From: Coleofasciculus sp937127375
GTDB lineage: Bacteria; Cyanobacteriota; Cyanobacteriia; Cyanobacteriales; Coleofasciculaceae
Assembly (NCBI GenBank): GCA_040218875.1
Contig: JAVJQP010000076.1
Length of the DNA: 64,000 nucleotides
Reading direction: 5' to 3' (one strand)
The notes under the pieces are model-generated. The model searched no databases, was not told where the DNA came from, and worked only from the letters and a program-made list of their open reading frames with translations. Position 1 is the stretch's first letter; the number at the start of each line of letters is the position of its first letter. Below are positions 54,605-63,177 of this stretch, one piece after another. A program made the translations under genes and the position numbers.

Positions 54605-54778
54605 ATGGCAGATAGAACAACAACCAAAAATAAAAGCACTCAAGCACAGACACAACAAGCGCTAGCGAGACGAAATCGAAGTTCAACCGCGCTGGATGTT
54701 CAGCCTTTACCGAATAATCGTCCGATTGCGGCTAATGCGACTGAATCGAGTGATGAACTGATGGGCTATTTGGACTAA
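54605..54778 (+). CDS. Small conserved-looking cyanobacterial protein, 57 residues
   Basis: A 57-codon frame from ATG (54605; a second in-frame ATG is at 54602) to TAA. The first half is Thr/Gln/Lys-rich (RTTTKNKSTQAQ). The second half has SSTALDVQPLPNNRPIAAN and the end SDELMGYLD. The PxNRPIA and GYLD elements recall a family of short cyanobacterial proteins with RPIA repeats, whose function is unknown. A hairpin terminator follows at 54801, which supports a real transcript. I am confident of the frame, less so of the family. Confidence 0.65.
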   Translation: MADRTTTKNKSTQAQTQQALARRNRSSTALDVQPLPNNRPIAANATESSDELMGYLD

Positions 54779-54800
54779 TTCACTATTGGCTAGACATGAA

Positions 54801-54836
54801 CACTACCGATTTCCTCACTGGAGATCGGTGTTTTTT
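54801..54836 (+). terminator. Rho-independent terminator after the 57-residue protein
   Basis: CACTACCGAT and ATCGGTG form a stem (with one bulged base) around a 13-base loop, followed by six T residues. Confidence 0.75.
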
Positions 54837-54849
54837 CTGGGGGAGTTTT

Positions 54850-54910
54850 GGGGCGGGTTTAGTTGCATTTGGGTGCAACCGAAACGATAGTAGAAAAACC
54901 CGCCCCTACA
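54850..54910. repeat. Dispersed GGGGCGGGTTT...AAACCCGCCCC element, copy 7
   Basis: GGGGCGGGTTTAGTTGC and AAAAACCCGCCCCTACA arms. The centre matches copy 4 (GGTGCAACCGAAA), defining a subfamily. Confidence 0.88.
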
Positions 54911-54983
54911 TCTAATACTATTCGGTTAAGGGAGAAGGGGGAAAACACACTCCCTTTACCCATTACCCTGGCAGTTTTTTGTA

Positions 54984-56603
54984 TTAGTTAGGGGAACCCG
55001 CACCACCTGATAGAAAACTGACGAGCTTTTTGAGGGGAGGAAAACTTTCTTTCGTTCCTTGACTGGAAAAGCCAATAATTTTGGAGAACTCTTTCTCGGA
55101 TAATTCACCAGATTGATATTGTGCAAACGCATCAACAACCCGAATTAAATCCTCTTTGGAAAACTCAAAACCCTGTTTGGCGGCAAACTTCACCACCACC
55201 GGGGCGTTATTCATGAGGGCTTGTGCTTCTGCGGCGTCGAGTTCTGAATAACTACTAATGTCTCCATCGCCCACACCGAGTAATGTTCCCAGTTGTTGTT
55301 GGAGTTGTTTATCTTCGGCGGTTTTCTGCATAAACTGTAAAACTTGGGGAACTGTCGTTGCTGGTTTTTCCACAGGAACCAATTGTCCATTAATTTTTTG
55401 GTAACGAGTTCCGCGATAGACAAACTCTAGAGTTTGTTTAATTGAGGGTAAACTTGCTGGTATCCCTTGATCAGACAAGCCCAGAACTTTAGCTAACTCC
55501 TGATCAGATAGTTCTCCGGATTTATATTGCACAAAGGCATCAACAACCGTTGTGAGTTGTTCAACGGAAAAGTCAAACCCATGTTGAGCCGCAAATTCTA
55601 CCACTAACGGGGCGCGATCGCCGATTAACGCAGCGGCTTCTTGCTGATCCAATTCGGAATAGCTACTTATGTCGCCGTCACCGACTCCCAATAATGCTCC
55701 TAATTTTTGTTTAACTTCGGGATCGTCAGCCGTTTTCTGCATAAATTGCAGAACATTGGGTGTAGAATCCACCGATTCATGTACGGGGACTAGCTTGCCA
55801 TTAATGCGTTTATAACGAGTCCCCCGATATACATAGTCTAATGTCTTGGTAATTGACGAGATACTTTCTTTTGTCCCTTTGTCGAGGTTAGATACACAAA
55901 TAATCTTTGAGAAATCGTTAGCCGATATTTCGCCTGATTGATACTGTTGAAACGCATCTACCGTTGTTCTTAAGTCTTCAACGGAAAAATTAAACCCTTG
56001 TTGGGCGGCAAACTTGACAACTAAGGGGGCGCGATCGCCTGTCAAGGCTTCGGCTTCTTGAGAATCGAGTTCCATTTGACTACTGATATCCCCATCGCCA
56101 ACCCCCAACACTGTCGCTAATTGTTGCTGTAAGCCCTGATCTTCCGATGTCTTTTGCATAAATTGCAGAACACTGGGCGTAGAATTAGTGGGTTGGATAA
56201 CAGGAACGAGTTTCCCATTAATTCGTTGATAGCGAGTTCCCCGATAGACAAATTCTAATGTCTTTTTAATCGAGGGAATACTCTCTTTTGTTCCTTGATC
56301 GAGGTTGGATAATCCAATGCGTTGCGAGAACTCTGCTTCAGATAGTTCTCCTAACTGATATCGCCCAAACGCATCAACAACAGTTCTTAAATCGTCAACG
56401 GAAAAATTAAACCCCTGCTGGGCTGCTAACTTGACGACTAAAGGAGCGCGATCGCCCGTCAAGGCTTCGGCTTCTGCGGGGTCTAGTTCAAACTGACTAC
56501 TAATATCGCCATCGCCAACCCCTAGCACTTCCCCTAGGTGTTGCTGTAGCTGTTCGTCTTCTGCGGTTCTCCGCATAAATTGCAAGGCTTTTGTGGTTGT
56601 CAT
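54984..56603 (-). CDS. Four-unit Nif11-like repeat protein
   Basis: The protein consists of four tandem units of about 130 residues. Each has ALQFMRRTAED or LQFMQKTAED, then GVGDGDISS, ELDxxEAxAL, APLVVKFAAQQGFxFSVEDL and a charged linker. The VVKFAAQQGFNFSVEDL part matches the Nif11-like domain, which occurs in leader peptides of modified peptide precursors and in nitrogen-fixation loci. Units 1-3 end with VYRGTRYxxINGKLVPV. Unit 4 instead ends LVSFLSGGAGSPN, with a double glycine. No modification enzyme is nearby. The ATG at 56603 is preferred to 56624 because GGATAAGTGAG precedes it. Confidence 0.75.
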   Translation of the reverse strand: MTTTKALQFMRRTAEDEQLQQHLGEVLGVGDGDISSQFELDPAEAEALTGDRAPLVVKLAAQQGFNFSVDDLRTVVDAFGRYQLGELSEAEFSQRIGLSNLDQGTKESIPSIKKTLEFVYRGTRYQRINGKLVPVIQPTNSTPSVLQFMQKTSEDQGLQQQLATVLGVGDGDISSQMELDSQEAEALTGDRAPLVVKFAAQQGFNFSVEDLRTTVDAFQQYQSGEISANDFSKIICVSNLDKGTKESISSITKTLDYVYRGTRYKRINGKLVPVHESVDSTPNVLQFMQKTADDPEVKQKLGALLGVGDGDISSYSELDQQEAAALIGDRAPLVVEFAAQHGFDFSVEQLTTVVDAFVQYKSGELSDQELAKVLGLSDQGIPASLPSIKQTLEFVYRGTRYQKINGQLVPVEKPATTVPQVLQFMQKTAEDKQLQQQLGTLLGVGDGDISSYSELDAAEAQALMNNAPVVVKFAAKQGFEFSKEDLIRVVDAFAQYQSGELSEKEFSKIIGFSSQGTKESFPPLKKLVSFLSGGAGSPN

Positions 56604-57068
56604 CTCACTTATCCAGGTCGTCATTCTTATAAAGAGAAAATTTTACCTGAATTCCATCACTATTCAATAGCTTTTAACAACTCTTAAACCTATTGGATTA
56701 TGGTTTTGTTGCTTTCCTGGCATAATGTTCATTGTGAACAGATTTAGAGTTTTCAATTGTTATTTTGGGGACGGTTGACAGAAGTGAAATGTTAACCCCT
56801 CCCTAGCCTTCCCCTACAAACAACCCACAATCGCACTTTACTTTTCCCCTAATCCCGTATCGGCTCTATGGCTGTCTGGGTGGGAGGTTGGCATCCAGGG
56901 AATCGAGAGGAGGCACTAAGCGTACCTACTACAAACGGCGCGATCGCGTTTTTACCCTTTGGTTATTTCCCCATCCCCATAATACAGAAGCCGATTCACT
57001 ACTATTCAATAAAGAGCGATCGCACGCCTTGAAGTTAGAATAGAGTTCAACCTTTAAAGCAAGTAGTC
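56604..57068. other. Intergenic region upstream of the toxin-antitoxin pair
   Basis: No ORF is supported. Two HIP1 cores (GCGATCGC) lie at 56939-56950 and 57016-57023. The stretch near 56790-56860 is pyrimidine-rich on the plus strand. Confidence 0.4.
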
Positions 57069-57347
57069 ATGATGCATACATTTCGGGCAATCCTGAAAGG
57101 AAATTTACTTGAATGGCAAGAGGAAGTCAATCAGTGGTTTCAGGGCGATCGCACTGTTCAGGTTCTGGTTACTTTTTTAGACGAAGAGGCAATCACTACA
57201 ACCCATAGCCGTGGGCAACAAATGGCGGCAATACTAGAAAAATTAGCACAGTCACAGGCATTTTCAGAAATCGATCCGTTGGTATGGCAGCGTCAGATCA
57301 GACAGGATCGTGAACGCCCTGGGGGAGCGAATGATGCGGCTGGATAG
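57069..57347 (+). CDS. Putative antitoxin of a PIN-toxin module
   Basis: A 92-residue protein: FRAILKGNLLEWQEEVNQWF, VQVLVTFLDEE, AAILEKLAQSQAFSEIDP and WQRQIRQDRERP. I do not recognise an established family, but the AAILEKLAQ...IDPxxWQRxxRxDR ending resembles antitoxins of cyanobacterial PIN-toxin pairs, which bind the toxin with their C-terminus. It overlaps the toxin gene, and the GGGGGAG ribosome-binding site of the toxin lies inside it. There are two adjacent ATGs at 57069 and 57072. Confidence 0.7.
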   Translation: MMHTFRAILKGNLLEWQEEVNQWFQGDRTVQVLVTFLDEEAITTTHSRGQQMAAILEKLAQSQAFSEIDPLVWQRQIRQDRERPGGANDAAG

Positions 57348-57699
57348 CAATATTATCATTTACGCAACTCGCCCTGAATATACCTGGTTACGTGAATTCA
57401 TTGCCAACCATGAGTCAGCCGTTTCTGCACTCAGTTACGTTGAAACATTGGGCTATCATCGTTTGACGGAGATAGAGCGCCAACTTCTGGATGAATTTTT
57501 TGCGGTAGCGTTAGTCTTGCCAATTTCGCAGCCTGTTTTGAATCAAGCTGTAGCACTACGCCAAATGAGACGCATGACGGTAGGAGATGCCATTATCGCA
57601 GGAACAGCTCTAACACATAATCTTATATTAGTGACCCGGAATGTAAATGACTTTCAATGGATTGAGGAATTACAGTTATTAAATCCTTTTGAAAGATGA
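57331..57699 (+). CDS. PIN-domain RNase toxin (VapC-like)
   Basis: A 122-residue PIN-domain ribonuclease. The acidic residues expected of the site are in LDSNIIIYA (Asp), LSYVETLGY (Glu), VGDAIIAGTAL (Asp) and RNVNDF (Asp). It should cleave RNA, often tRNA, when its antitoxin is lost. I chose the ATG at 57331 because GGGGGAG lies 4-10 bases upstream; an open frame reaches back to a GTG at 57310. It overlaps the antitoxin by 17 bases and the next gene by four (ATGA). Confidence 0.85.
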   Translation: MMRLDSNIIIYATRPEYTWLREFIANHESAVSALSYVETLGYHRLTEIERQLLDEFFAVALVLPISQPVLNQAVALRQMRRMTVGDAIIAGTALTHNLILVTRNVNDFQWIEELQLLNPFER

Positions 57700-58301
57700 A
57701 ATTATACGATTTTTTGCCGTCTGGCAACTGCTATAAGGTACGTTTGTTACTGGCTCAACTGGGAATTCCGTTTGAGCGGGTAAACGTGAATATATTACAA
57801 GGAGAAAGCCGAACTCCTGAATTTATACCCAAAAATCTCAATGGACGAGTTCCTGTGTTAGAAGTTGAACCGGGTAAATTTCTGGCAGAATCCAATGCCA
57901 TTTTATGTTATCTGAGCAACGGGACACCATTTCTACCTGATGATCCTTGGCAACAAGCAAAAGTACTCCAATGGTTATTTTTTGAACAATATAGCCACGA
58001 ACCCTATATCGCCACTTCTAGATATTGGATTTCTATCTTGGGAAAGATTGAGGAGTATCAGCAAGCACTCGCCCAAAAACGCCAACCGGGTTACGCGGCG
58101 CTCACTGTTATGGAGACTCACTTACAAAAGCATCGATTTTTTGTCGGCGATCGCTATACCATAGCGGATATTGGCTTGTTTGCCTATACTCATGTTGCGG
58201 ATGAAGGCGGCTTTGATTTAAGCAAATTTCCCGCCATCCTGAGTTGGTTAGAACGGGTTACGGTTCAACCGGGACATATTCCCATCACCCCAAATAAGTA
58301 A
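57696..58301 (+). CDS. Glutathione S-transferase family protein
   Basis: A 201-residue GST with the thioredoxin-fold N-terminal domain (LYDFLPSGNCYKVRLLLAQLGI, then PEFIPKNLNGRVPVLEV and ESNAILCYL, the gamma-Glu binding block) and the all-helical C-terminal domain (RFFVGDRYTIADIGLFAYTHVA). It uses glutathione for conjugation or reduction in the cytoplasm. It is translationally coupled to the PIN toxin gene through an ATGA overlap. That coupling is unusual, since the toxin and a detoxification enzyme have no known link. Confidence 0.88.
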   Translation: MKLYDFLPSGNCYKVRLLLAQLGIPFERVNVNILQGESRTPEFIPKNLNGRVPVLEVEPGKFLAESNAILCYLSNGTPFLPDDPWQQAKVLQWLFFEQYSHEPYIATSRYWISILGKIEEYQQALAQKRQPGYAALTVMETHLQKHRFFVGDRYTIADIGLFAYTHVADEGGFDLSKFPAILSWLERVTVQPGHIPITPNK

Positions 58302-58391
58302 CCCATGTAACAATCAAGTTCGTAGTTGCGCTGTCTTCGCTATAATTCGAGCTAAAAACTCTGCAATACCTTGATCTGACCCCACCCTAAC

Positions 58392-58412
58392 CCTCCCCTT
58401 ATCAAGGGGAGG
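58392..58412. terminator. CCTCCCCTT/AAGGGGAGG hairpin downstream of the GST gene
   Basis: Perfect 9-bp arms and a 3-base loop, without a T-run. It may terminate the toxin-antitoxin-GST operon and is also a copy of the CCCTCTCCCC-type dispersed palindrome. The remaining gap from 58302 to 58691 has no other supported feature. Confidence 0.5.
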
Positions 58413-58691
58413 AAACTTGAATAGATTTGGTTAGGTTGGTTCCTAATCTTGAAATTAATACTATGATTGAGATTGATCTGTCGAGAAAATAAATCAGGTC
58501 AGCGCATCTACTTGCAAATAAGTCACGACTCAAGTTTGTCAAGTTGCTGTGAATGCCGCCAAAGCATCCGATCTATTAACCCTCGTTGAAGCTCTCTACT
58601 CAGCCTTTCAATTGTTTGTAGAGAACAAATCGGCATTGGCTGTACAAACTTAGCAACGAGACGACTAAGGGTTAGCCAAACATAAAGGTAG

Positions 58692-59570
58692 ATGCAGATG
58701 AACCCTGATGAGCTATTGAATAGATACCAAGCAGGCGAACGAGATTTTTTTCTCATCGACGTCAATGGAGTCAACCTGATAGGTGCGACTCTGAGAGCAG
58801 TAGATTTAACTCATGCCAACCTGAGCCAAACGACATTAGTCCAGGCTAACTTGAGCCGCGCTACCCTGCATAATGCCAATTTGCAGGGAGTTGACTTGCA
58901 AAGAGCAAATCTGCGAGGTGCTGACTTGAGTGGTGCTGATTTGATGGGAGCGAATTTAGTGGCGGCTGATTTGAGTTTTGCCACGTTGACGGGTGTGGAT
59001 TTAACTGGGGCTAATTTAAGTTTTGCCCGGTTGATGGGTGCTGATCTCAATGGTGCTAACCTCTGCCAGGTTAACCTATTGGGCGCGGATCTGCGGGGTT
59101 CTCTGTTAATTGGCGCTAATCTCAGTCGCAGCAATCTGAGTCGCAGTTATTTATTTGAAGCTGATTTAAGTGAGGCAAATCTGGAGCAAGTTAAGTGGCA
59201 ATGCAGTTTGTACAATCTGCAAACTTGTTTTCCTGAAGCGTTTGCTCCTCAACAAGGGGGTGCTTACTTAATTGCGCCTGATGTCTCTCTCGCCGGAGTG
59301 GATTTAAGCGGTGTTAATCTCAAGAGAGAAAACTTACAAGGGGCGAATCTGAGTCGGGTCAATTTAAGTAAGGCTAACTTACGTTGGACAGACTTCCGTG
59401 ATGCCAACTTGCAGGAAGCAAATTTGAGTGAGGCGACTCTCAGTGGCGCTAACTTACAAGGGGCTTCTTTGAGTCAGACAAATCTGGAAAAAGCGAATTT
59501 AAGCGGTACAACGATGCCCAATGGGGAGTTACATCAGTGTCATGGAATTCAGAAATTGGCTGGGAGGTAG
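58692..59570 (+). CDS. Pentapeptide-repeat protein
   Basis: A 292-residue protein with the N-terminus MQMNPDELLNRYQAGERDFF, then A(N/D)Lxx pentapeptide repeats. An interruption at about residues 172-195 (WQCSLYNLQTCFPEAF) splits the beta-helix into two coils. The paralogue at 51529 shares the start and lacks this interruption. An AAGGTAGATGCAG ribosome-binding site is followed by the ATG. The cellular role is unknown. Confidence 0.9.
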   Translation: MQMNPDELLNRYQAGERDFFLIDVNGVNLIGATLRAVDLTHANLSQTTLVQANLSRATLHNANLQGVDLQRANLRGADLSGADLMGANLVAADLSFATLTGVDLTGANLSFARLMGADLNGANLCQVNLLGADLRGSLLIGANLSRSNLSRSYLFEADLSEANLEQVKWQCSLYNLQTCFPEAFAPQQGGAYLIAPDVSLAGVDLSGVNLKRENLQGANLSRVNLSKANLRWTDFRDANLQEANLSEATLSGANLQGASLSQTNLEKANLSGTTMPNGELHQCHGIQKLAGR

Positions 59571-59640
59571 GGAGCAGGGGGAGCCATGTAGAGACGTAGC
59601 ATGCTACGTCTGGGAGCAGGGGGAGCTGGGGGAGGTAGGG
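59570..59640. repeat. Minisatellite interrupted by a palindrome
   Basis: GGGAGCAGGGGGAGC units flank TGTAGAGACGTAGCATGCTACGTCT (59587-59611), a 25-base piece of the palindrome that is complete at 54460-54489. Repeat units continue directly on both sides. Confidence 0.85.
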
Positions 59641-59720
59641 GAAGGGATTGGCAAAATTTTGTGTAAGAATCAATCATATCATTACTGCATGGCAATGCTG
59701 GGATTGGCTTGATAAAACCA

Positions 59721-61844
59721 ATGAACTTGGCTCTCGGACAAACAATTGGTGGACGCTATAATATAGTGCGGCAACTGGGACAAGGTGGGTTTGGTGCTAC
59801 ATTTGTCGCCCACGATCACCACTTGCCCAGCGATCGCGATTGTGTGGTGAAGCAACTCAAACCCCAAGCGACTGACCCGTTTACGTTGCAGACGGCGCGG
59901 CGTTTGTTTGAAACGGAAGCCAAAATCCTGCATCAGTTGGGACATCATCAGCAAATTCCGCAGCTATTTGCCTATTTTGAAGAGAGTCAAGAGTTCTATT
60001 TGGTGCAGGAACTGGTTGAAGGGGATAATCTGAGTCAGGAATTGACGCCGGGAACATCCTGGTCAGATCAGCAGGTGATTGATCTGTTGCAGGAAATCCT
60101 GACTATATTAGCGTTTGTTCATCAGCATCATGTGATTCACCGAGATATTAATCCCCACAACCTGATCCGGCGTAAATCCGATCGCAAGTTAGTCCTAATT
60201 GATTTTGGCGCGGTTAAACAAGTTAGCACTCAGATAGTGCAGGGAAAATCCTCTAGCTTTACGGTGGCGATTGGTACGCCGGGATATCGACCCAGTGAAC
60301 AAGCGAATGGGAATCCCCGTTTGAGTAGTGATATCTATGCGGTGGGAATTGTCGGGATTCAGGCGTTAACCGGTGTAGCGCCTCAGGAACTGCCCGTTGA
60401 TCCCGACAGTGGAGAAATTTGCTGGCGCGATCGCACGTCGGTTTCCCCAGAGTTGGCGAAGGTTCTGGATAAGATGATCCGCTACGATTTTCGCGAACGC
60501 TATCCCTCGGCGGAGGCGGCTCTGCAGGCGTTGGATGACTTGACTCAACCCACGAAGGCGACAGTGGCTTTAGGCGCGGCTTCCCCGTCGTCACCTGTTA
60601 CTCAATCTTCTAAACGGAAGAAACTTATAGTTGTCCTCTTAATTGCCATGGCGGTAATGGCTGGTGGGGGAGGGGCGACAGTGGCGATTATTAACTGGAT
60701 TAATTCGACCAATGCTACCCAATCCTATAACCGAGGTGAAACACTGCTGGAGTTGAGGCGGTATGAGGATGCCCTCAGCGCTTATAATCGTGCGGTTGAA
60801 CTGCAACCGGACTATGCTGAAGCTTGGCTGGGTCAAGGGGATGCGCTTTTGGCATTGGGTAAGGCTGAAGCGGCGTTGGATGCTTATGATCAGGCGATTC
60901 AAATTCAGCGTGAGTATCCAGAGGCGTGGAAAGGGCGAGGAGAAGCGTTAGTTGCATTGCAGCGTTATGAAGCGGCGATTAGTGCGTTTGATCAGGTAAC
61001 GAAACTGCAACCCGATGACGTGGAAACCTGGGAACGTCGCGGCATGATACAGATGAAGTTACAGCGCTATTCGGCTGCGATCGCGTCTTACGATAAAGCG
61101 TTAGAGATTCAACCCAATTATGCCTCAGCCTGGTATCGGCGCGGCTGGGCATTGCATAATTTACAACAGTACGAAGAGGCGCTTAAATCTTATGACAAAG
61201 CCGTAGAACATAAGCCCGATTTCGCTGAATCCTGGTATCAACGGGGGAATGCCTTTGTCAATTTAAACAAACACCGTGAAGCGGTGGACTCTTATCAGCA
61301 AGCGGTTCAGTTCCAGCCGGATTTTTACCGGGCGTGGTACAGTCAGGGTAGTATTTTGAATAATTTAGATCAGTATCAAGAGGCTTTAGCCGCGTTTGAA
61401 CAAGCGGTTAAACTTCAGCCCAACAGTTATGAGGCTTGGTATGGTTGGGCTTGGGCGTTGCATCAATTGCAGCGTTATGATGAAGCGTTAACGGCTTACG
61501 AGAAGGCGGTGAAACTGAGACCCAATTCTGAGCAAGCCTGGTATAACCGGGGGAATGTCTTCTATACATTGCAACAATACCAAGACGCGATCGCGGCTTA
61601 TAACCAAGCTGTTGCCCATAAGCGCAGCCATTACCAAGCCTGGAATAGTCGCGCTAATGCCCTATTTAGCCTGAAGCGATACAACGAAGCCTTGACCTCT
61701 TATGAAAACGCTTTGAAATATCAACCTGATTACAAAGAAGCGAAGCGAGGGAAAGACCAAACTCAGCGTGAACTTGAGAAGTTGAAAAAACCATCCCAGC
61801 GCCAGCCAGCCAGTAAAGATGACAAGGAAGAAACTGAGGAGTGA
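59721..61844 (+). CDS. Ser/Thr protein kinase with TPR repeats, membrane-anchored
   Basis: A 707-residue kinase of the cyanobacterial PKN2 type. The G-loop is GQGGFG (20-25), the VAIK Lys is Lys44 (CVVKQL), the catalytic loop is HRDINPHN (140-147) and DFG is at 161-163. The usual HRDxKP Lys is Asn here. A single membrane segment (about 301-325, IVVLLIAMAVMAGGGGATVAII) separates the kinase from about ten TPR units (YEDALSAYNRAVELQPDYAEAW and similar) over 328-690, which would lie outside the cytoplasm or in the lumen and could bind a partner. The ATG at 59721 is preferred over the TTG at 59709. Confidence 0.92.
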   Translation: MNLALGQTIGGRYNIVRQLGQGGFGATFVAHDHHLPSDRDCVVKQLKPQATDPFTLQTARRLFETEAKILHQLGHHQQIPQLFAYFEESQEFYLVQELVEGDNLSQELTPGTSWSDQQVIDLLQEILTILAFVHQHHVIHRDINPHNLIRRKSDRKLVLIDFGAVKQVSTQIVQGKSSSFTVAIGTPGYRPSEQANGNPRLSSDIYAVGIVGIQALTGVAPQELPVDPDSGEICWRDRTSVSPELAKVLDKMIRYDFRERYPSAEAALQALDDLTQPTKATVALGAASPSSPVTQSSKRKKLIVVLLIAMAVMAGGGGATVAIINWINSTNATQSYNRGETLLELRRYEDALSAYNRAVELQPDYAEAWLGQGDALLALGKAEAALDAYDQAIQIQREYPEAWKGRGEALVALQRYEAAISAFDQVTKLQPDDVETWERRGMIQMKLQRYSAAIASYDKALEIQPNYASAWYRRGWALHNLQQYEEALKSYDKAVEHKPDFAESWYQRGNAFVNLNKHREAVDSYQQAVQFQPDFYRAWYSQGSILNNLDQYQEALAAFEQAVKLQPNSYEAWYGWAWALHQLQRYDEALTAYEKAVKLRPNSEQAWYNRGNVFYTLQQYQDAIAAYNQAVAHKRSHYQAWNSRANALFSLKRYNEALTSYENALKYQPDYKEAKRGKDQTQRELEKLKKPSQRQPASKDDKEETEE

Positions 61845-61938
61845 ACTCAAGTCTTATTCAGAGAAAATTAGCGATATCTTAAATTAAATTCACATCTAAT
61901 AAGTAGTGAATAATTTTTTATTAATTAGGGGCAATGTA

Positions 61939-61962
61939 GGGGCGCAAAGCTTGCGCCCTTAA
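61939..61962. repeat. GGGGCGCAAAGCTTGCGCCC palindrome
   Basis: An almost perfect 20-base palindrome in the gap between the kinase gene and rpaA. It resembles other GTAGGGGCGCA... dispersed repeats near 18449 and 48230. The rest of 61845-62216 has only the rpaA promoter region. Confidence 0.6.
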
Positions 61963-62137
61963 CGATGTATCGCATCAAACCAGAAATTGCTATATCTGGC
62001 GTCTTCTGTACCAATGAGTCTACTTGACCGACGCCCGAAACAGGATATGTTTAAAAATTAACCCTATATTATACCTTATTTCCCTAAAAAAAACAGAAAA
62101 TTTCCATTTTCTTCACAAGTAGTTTAGAATCAGCGCT

Positions 62138-62143
62138 TATAAT
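62138..62143 (+). promoter_or_regulatory. Possible -10 box of rpaA
   Basis: A TATAAT hexamer lies about 75 bases before the rpaA start. No -35 box at the ideal distance is evident (TTCACA is 20 bases upstream). Confidence 0.3.
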
Positions 62144-62216
62144 CGGTACAGTATCTGTAGTTTTCTGTGACAGTTCTTATCCAACCTTAACAAGTCCTAT
62201 TAGTAACCACTTAGTG

Positions 62217-62966
62217 ATGCATAGAATCCTTTTAATCGATGACGATCCCGCAATCTCAGAACTTGTCTCCATTAACCTAGAAATGGCAGGATACGAAGTT
62301 CACCAAGCACCCGATGGTATCAAAGGTCAGGCGCTAGCGCTGCAACTCCAGCCCGACCTGATCATGCTAGACTTAATGCTCCCTCGAGTCGATGGCTTTA
62401 CCGTTTGCCAACGGTTGCGTCGGGATGAACGCACCACGGATATTCCCGTGTTGATGTTGACAGCGTTGGGTCAAACGCAGGATAAGGTGGAAGGGTTTAA
62501 TGCTGGTGCGGACGATTATCTGACTAAACCCTTTGAACTCGAAGAAATGCTAGCACGGGTACGCGCCTTACTGCGACGTACTGACCGCATTCCCCAAGCC
62601 GCCAAGCATACGGAAATCCTCAACTATGGTCCTTTGACCCTGATTCCAGAACGGTTTGAGACGATTTGGTTTAATCAGACGGTCAAATTAACCCACCTGG
62701 AATTTGAACTGCTACACTGCTTGTTACAGCGTCATGGTCAAACGGTTTCTCCCAGTGAAATTCTCAAAGAAGTCTGGGGATATGATCCAGATGACGATAT
62801 TGAAACAATTCGTGTTCATGTTCGCCACCTGAGAACCAAACTCGAACCTGATCCCCGTCATCCCCAATATATTAAAACAGTATACGGTGCGGGATACTGT
62901 CTGGAGTTACCCAATACTGAAGAAACCGCCGAGGCGGGATCATCCAACTCAGCAAAAGCAGAATAG
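62217..62966 (+). CDS. rpaA: RpaA, OmpR-family response regulator
   Basis: RpaA is the output regulator of the cyanobacterial circadian clock, phosphorylated by SasA and CikA, and binds promoters of clock-controlled genes. The receiver has Asp8-10, phosphoacceptor Asp52 (MLDLMLP) and Lys104 (YLTKPFE). The C-terminal winged helix has THLEFELLHCLLQRHGQ, ILKEVWGYDPDDDIETIRVH and KTVYGAGYCLELP. This text matches RpaA closely, more so than RpaB. A GTG at 62214 sits just before the ATG at 62217. The protein is 249 residues. Confidence 0.93.
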   Translation: MHRILLIDDDPAISELVSINLEMAGYEVHQAPDGIKGQALALQLQPDLIMLDLMLPRVDGFTVCQRLRRDERTTDIPVLMLTALGQTQDKVEGFNAGADDYLTKPFELEEMLARVRALLRRTDRIPQAAKHTEILNYGPLTLIPERFETIWFNQTVKLTHLEFELLHCLLQRHGQTVSPSEILKEVWGYDPDDDIETIRVHVRHLRTKLEPDPRHPQYIKTVYGAGYCLELPNTEETAEAGSSNSAKAE

Positions 62967-63007
62967 ATTGGGGATTGGAGACGTGTTGAGACGCACCATT
63001 ATTTGTC

Positions 63008-63072
63008 TGTAGGGGCGGGTTTAGAAATTTTCCTGTTGCGATGGATGATCGCGTTTATTCAAAACCCGCCCT
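63008..63072. repeat. Dispersed GGGGCGGGTTT...AAACCCGCCC element, copy 8
   Basis: TGTAGGGGCGGGTTTAGAAA and ATTCAAAACCCGCCCTG arms; the centre has GCGATGGATGATCGCG. It separates rpaA from the redoxin gene. Confidence 0.85.
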
Positions 63073-63177
63073 GATTAATGGTGGGGCAGGTTTCACGCTT
63101 ATCGTTTTTTCCCGTTCCCTCTCCCCGCCTGTATATCCAACAATCCAATCCTCTAATTAGTAAAGGAGTTTAAAATC

